The notes beneath the pieces were generated by a model. That model was not told the DNA's origin, did not search any database, and saw only the letters and a program-made list of their open reading frames with translations. Shown piece after piece: positions 14,181-14,226 of a stretch of 14,226 nt of DNA. The stretch is from an uncultured Collinsella sp. Its GTDB lineage: Bacteria; Actinomycetota; Coriobacteriia; Coriobacteriales; Coriobacteriaceae. The first letter of the stretch is position 1; the number at the start of each line of letters is the position of its first letter. The stretch lies in the NCBI GenBank assembly GCA_958421655.1, contig CATZMG010000058.1, positions 1-14,226 on the forward strand. The letters are read 5' to 3'. Position numbers and translations under genes: made by a program.

Positions 14181-14226
14181 GTTGGGGACGTTCTTAAACG
14201 ACCAGTCATTCAAGAACATCCCCAAC
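14181..14226. repeat. Hairpin with 15-bp arms at the window edge
   Basis: GTTGGGGACGTTCTT (14181-14195) pairs with AAGAACATCCCCAAC (14212-14226) with a single C-A mismatch and a 16-nt loop. The right arm ends on the last base of the window, so the repeat may extend beyond it. No open frame is supported here. Confidence 0.8.

Overview
This G+C-rich window comes from a bacterial chromosome and most resembles an anaerobic gut actinobacterium of the class Coriobacteriia, probably Collinsella or a close relative. That placement is an inference from recalled gene content (a RecJ fused to a RecQ-like helicase, a CutC/GalT-like pair, long intergenic hairpins). No marker sequence was searched.

Layout, left to right. 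Positions 1-254 hold at most the tail of a plus-strand gene and the terminator of the ribosomal operon. Positions 313-1497 hold the translation operon infC-rpmI-rplT (IF-3, L35, L20) on the minus strand. IF-3 appears to start at an AUA codon, and a structured leader ending in a terminator-like hairpin sits directly before its ribosome binding site. A gene-free stretch of about 430 bases follows. It contains that leader, a 69-bp direct repeat copying the 3' end of the neighbouring tRNA-Leu with its terminator, and a hairpin-dense insert between the two copies. tRNA-Leu(CAA) lies at 1945-2031. A cytoplasmic transglutaminase-like protein occupies 2071-3504. A 131-nt nested inverted repeat separates it from a class II fructose-bisphosphate aldolase (3762-4628).

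Positions 4823-11254 are a minus-strand run, transcribed in the order recJ-helicase fusion, rel (bifunctional (p)ppGpp synthetase/hydrolase), metallo-beta-lactamase-fold hydrolase. recJ and rel are 15 nt apart, so co-transcription is likely, from a TATAAT-containing promoter near 11363. Divergent from it, on the plus strand, is a BASS-family (bile acid:sodium symporter type) transporter (11530-12528). It converges on a minus-strand pair: cutC, then a GalT/HIT-type protein whose ribosome binding site lies inside the end of cutC. The right edge carries two long hairpins with 17-bp and 15-bp arms, separated by a run of nine G.

Most genes are conserved housekeeping genes. The unusual content lies in gene architecture (RecJ-RecQ fusion), translation control (AUA start and attenuator for infC), a tRNA-end scar, and the large intergenic hairpins. 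I see no prophage, CRISPR array, insertion sequence or defence island. All long open frames antisense to these genes look like coding shadows.
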